From positions 83,059-147,058 of the forward strand of contig SUUT01000002.1 of the NCBI GenBank assembly GCA_015062385.1: 64,000 nt of DNA. Direction: 5' to 3'. This DNA is from Alphaproteobacteria bacterium. Its GTDB lineage: Bacteria; Pseudomonadota; Alphaproteobacteria; CAAHEQ01; UBA3637. Each line of letters begins with the position of its first letter. The first letter of the stretch is position 1. The notes beneath the pieces were generated by a model. It saw only the letters and a program-made list of their open reading frames with translations. It was not told where the DNA came from and searched no databases. This document shows, in pieces, positions 61,318 through 64,000 of this stretch. The translations under genes and the position numbers were made by a program.

Positions 61318-63684
61318 ATGAGCACAGAAACAATTACAGACGGACTTTATCCTGTATTGCCGTTGCGGGATATTATTGTTTTTCCGCACGTTGTCGCACC
61401 GTTATTTGTCGGTCGTGACAAATCCATTGCCGCTGTTGAAAATGCTATGAGCGGTAATAAAAAAGTATTTTTAACGGCACAAACGGATGCATTGGTTGAT
61501 ACACCCTACTCCGGCGATTTATACAAAGTTGGTACATTGGCTAATATTTTACAACTGTTAAAATTGCCGGATGGAACAATCAAAATCTTGGTTGAAGGTG
61601 TTAAACGGGCACAGGTGGAAGAATGGTCTCAAAATAATTCATTTTTTGAAGCACATATTTCTCTTTTACATGATGAAAAAGGAGATGATTCCGAAACAGA
61701 AGCATTAATGCGTTCCGTTCGGGATCAATTTGAAAATTACGTTCGATTAAATAAACGAATCGGACCGGAAGTTTTGGTTGCCATTCATCAAATCCATGAT
61801 CCGGCAAAATTTGCAGATATTGTTGCAACACATGTTTTATTAAAAGTTGAAACAAAACAAAAGATTTTGGAATGCTCCTCCGTTCATGAACGTTTAGAAA
61901 AAATTTATGCTGAAATCGAAAAAGAAATCGGTGTTTTACAAGTTGAACGTAAAATTCGCAAACGTGTAAAACGACAGATGGAAAAGAGTCAACGAGAATA
62001 TTATTTGAATGAACAAATGAAAGCCATTCAAAAAGAATTAGGAGATTCCGAAGACGGCGGAGAAATTAAAAACATTGAAAAGAAAATCAAAAAAGCCGGT
62101 ATGCCCAAGGATGCCCGAGAAAAAGCACTTTCAGAATTACGTAAATTGCAAATGATGGGTCCGATGTCTGCTGAATCCGGGGTAGTACGGAATTATTTAG
62201 ATTGGTTAACGGCAATTCCTTGGCGTAAAAAATCCGTTTTACAACAAGATTTAACCGAAGCAAAACGTATTTTAGATGAAGACCACTATGGTTTGGAAAA
62301 AGTCAAAGAACGCATTTTGGAATTTTTAGCTGTTCAAAAAAGAACAAATTGTTTAAAAGGGTCAATTTTATGTTTAGTCGGCCCTCCAGGGGTTGGTAAA
62401 ACATCTTTGGGGCAATCCATTGCCCGTGCAACAGGACGTAATTTTGTACGTGCTTCGCTTGGCGGTATGCATGACGAATCGGAAATCAGAGGTCATAGAC
62501 GAACCTATATCGGTTCTATGCCGGGAAAAATTATTCAAAGTATGAAAAAAGCAAAAACAATTAATCCGTTGTTTTTGTTAGATGAAATTGATAAACTTGG
62601 TAATGACTATCGGGGTGACCCTTCCTCTGCTTTGTTGGAAGTGTTAGATCCGGAACAAAATACATCCTTTAATGACAATTATTTAGAAGTAGATTATGAT
62701 TTATCTCACGTTATGTTCATTACAACGGCAAATACGTTAAAAATGCCTCGTCCGTTGTTGGACAGAATGGAAATTATTCAACTTTCCGGTTATACGGAAG
62801 ATGAAAAAGTACAAATCGCAAAACAACACTTAATTGATAAGCAATTTAAATTAACGGGTTTAAAATCAGATGAATTGACAATTACGGATGAAACAATCGT
62901 CAAATTAATTCGCAATTATACACGGGAAGCCGGCGTTCGTAATTTAGAAAGAGAAATTGCTAACATTGCCCGAAAAGTTTTAAAAGAAATTCAGGTAGAA
63001 GGCATCCAATCAGTTACTGTTACACCGGAAAATTTAAAGAAATATGCCGGCATTGAAAAATATTCATTTGGTTTAGCCGAAAAAGAAGATCAAATCGGTA
63101 CAACAACCGGTTTAGCTTGGACAGAAGTTGGTGGTGAAATTTTATCCATTGAAGCTGTCACAATGTCGGGCAAAGGAACAGTTCAATTAACCGGACAGTT
63201 AGGTGATGTAATGAAAGAATCTGTTGGGGCGGCCTATTCATTTATCAGGGCACATGCAAATGAATTTGGTATTTCAAATGAAATGTTTGAAAAAAATGAT
63301 GTTCATGTCCATGTTCCCGAGGGGGCAACACCAAAAGATGGACCATCTGCCGGCATTGCTATGTTGACATCCCTTGTTTCAACATTTACGGGAATTCCCG
63401 TTCGGAAAGATATTGCTATGACGGGAGAAATTACCTTGAGGGGTCATGTTTTGCCAATTGGAGGATTAAAAGAAAAATTATTAGCCGCCCTAAGAGCAGG
63501 AATTAAAACTGTTTTAATTCCGCAGGAAAATCTTAAAGATTTAGAAGAAATTCCCAACAACGTTAAAGACGGCATGGAAATTATACCGGTCACACGAGCA
63601 GAAGAAGTTTTAAAATATGCACTTACAACACCGTTAAAACCAATTCGGGAAGAAAAAACAACAAAAAAAGAAAAGCAAAAATAA
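61318..63684 (+). CDS. lon: Endopeptidase La (Lon)
   Basis: 'LVGPPGVGKTSLGQSIA', 'VHVPEGATPKDGPSAGIAMLTSL', 'PIGGLKEKLLAALRAG'. Confidence 0.98.
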   Translation: MSTETITDGLYPVLPLRDIIVFPHVVAPLFVGRDKSIAAVENAMSGNKKVFLTAQTDALVDTPYSGDLYKVGTLANILQLLKLPDGTIKILVEGVKRAQVEEWSQNNSFFEAHISLLHDEKGDDSETEALMRSVRDQFENYVRLNKRIGPEVLVAIHQIHDPAKFADIVATHVLLKVETKQKILECSSVHERLEKIYAEIEKEIGVLQVERKIRKRVKRQMEKSQREYYLNEQMKAIQKELGDSEDGGEIKNIEKKIKKAGMPKDAREKALSELRKLQMMGPMSAESGVVRNYLDWLTAIPWRKKSVLQQDLTEAKRILDEDHYGLEKVKERILEFLAVQKRTNCLKGSILCLVGPPGVGKTSLGQSIARATGRNFVRASLGGMHDESEIRGHRRTYIGSMPGKIIQSMKKAKTINPLFLLDEIDKLGNDYRGDPSSALLEVLDPEQNTSFNDNYLEVDYDLSHVMFITTANTLKMPRPLLDRMEIIQLSGYTEDEKVQIAKQHLIDKQFKLTGLKSDELTITDETIVKLIRNYTREAGVRNLEREIANIARKVLKEIQVEGIQSVTVTPENLKKYAGIEKYSFGLAEKEDQIGTTTGLAWTEVGGEILSIEAVTMSGKGTVQLTGQLGDVMKESVGAAYSFIRAHANEFGISNEMFEKNDVHVHVPEGATPKDGPSAGIAMLTSLVSTFTGIPVRKDIAMTGEITLRGHVLPIGGLKEKLLAALRAGIKTVLIPQENLKDLEEIPNNVKDGMEIIPVTRAEEVLKYALTTPLKPIREEKTTKKEKQK

Positions 63685-63705
63685 ATTATTTCTTCAAGTT
63701 CAATT

Positions 63706-63739
63706 AAAAACCATCGGTTAAAAATCCGATGGTTTTTTT
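63706..63739 (+). terminator. Rho-independent terminator after lon
   Basis: AAAAACCATCGGttaaaaatCCGATGGTTTTTTT. Confidence 0.85.
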
Positions 63740-63797
63740 GTAAAGAGAAAACCACCGGCTAGGCCGGTGGTTCCGTAGAGCTTATAGCTTTACATCC

Positions 63798-63866
63798 AAA
63801 AAATCCTTTCGTATAAGAAGAAATGACGGTCTGCAAACAGTCATAAAAAAGAAAGGATTTTTTAAA
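63798..63866 (+). promoter_or_regulatory. Leader stem-loop sequestering the tnpA ribosome-binding site
   Basis: AAAAAATCCTTTC (63798-63810) pairs with GAAAGGATTTTTT (63851-63863), burying GAAAGGA just upstream of the ATG. Confidence 0.75.
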
Positions 63867-64000
63867 ATGGACAATTATAAATTATCACATACAAGTTGGA
63901 ATTGCAAGTACCACGTTGTATTCGCTCCGAAGTATCGTAGAAAAGCATTTTATGGAAGTAGAAGGCTGGAAATAGGGAGGATATTAAGGGAATTGTGTAA
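63867..64000 (+). CDS. tnpA: IS200/IS605 TnpA (Y1 transposase), N-terminal part
   Basis: Manual translation MDNYKLSHTSWNCKYHVVFAPKYRRKAFYGSRRLEIGRILRELC..., the typical TnpA start. Confidence 0.93.
   Translation, partial: MDNYKLSHTSWNCKYHVVFAPKYRRKAFYGSRRLEIGRILRELC

Larger units (their letters stand above)
63748..64000 (+). mobile_element. IS200/IS605-family insertion sequence, left end (continues beyond window)
   Basis: Subterminal hairpin AAACCACCGGCTAGGCCGGTGGTT at 63748-63772, followed by leader and tnpA start. Confidence 0.85.

Noticed and set aside
1-64000. CRISPR arrays, rRNA genes, prophage structural genes
   Set aside because: No regularly spaced direct repeats with spacers, no rRNA-like sequence and no phage structural proteins were seen.

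Overview
The window looks like a low-GC, probably anaerobic alphaproteobacterial chromosome segment; taxonomy is inferred from gene content only. Most of it is housekeeping: a nifJ-type PFOR, tmk/holB/tatD, tsaD/tsaE, secB, amgK-murU-addB-addA, valS, ybgC-tolQRAB, ruvB, tig-clpP-clpX-lon, and three tRNAs. Four accessory signals stand out. (1) The left edge holds part of a diversity-generating retroelement (DGR) on the minus strand: an RT running off the window, an adenine-rich template repeat (TR) and an Avd-like four-helix-bundle gene, in the order [pilin-like gene]-avd-TR-RT. Read in frame, the TR encodes YNVNLNNGNVNTNTRTNNNNALCL-stop. This aligns without gaps to the C-terminus of the 737-aa pilin-like protein at 23346-25559 (YQVGLEFGNIDGTYTTNSYPALCV), although no DNA-level VR was seen in the window. 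(2) A ~153-157 bp AT-rich element with inverted AAAAGG(G/T)AC-type ends occurs four times. Three copies lie ~40 bp upstream of pilin-like surface genes and one lies upstream of an autotransporter. The copy next to the DGR is flipped relative to its gene, as an invertible promoter would be. (3) Three prepilin-like, Cys-rich surface proteins form a modular family; two share a nearly identical N-terminal module joined to unrelated C-termini. (4) The 5' end of an IS200/IS605-type tnpA with an RBS-sequestering hairpin lies at the right edge.
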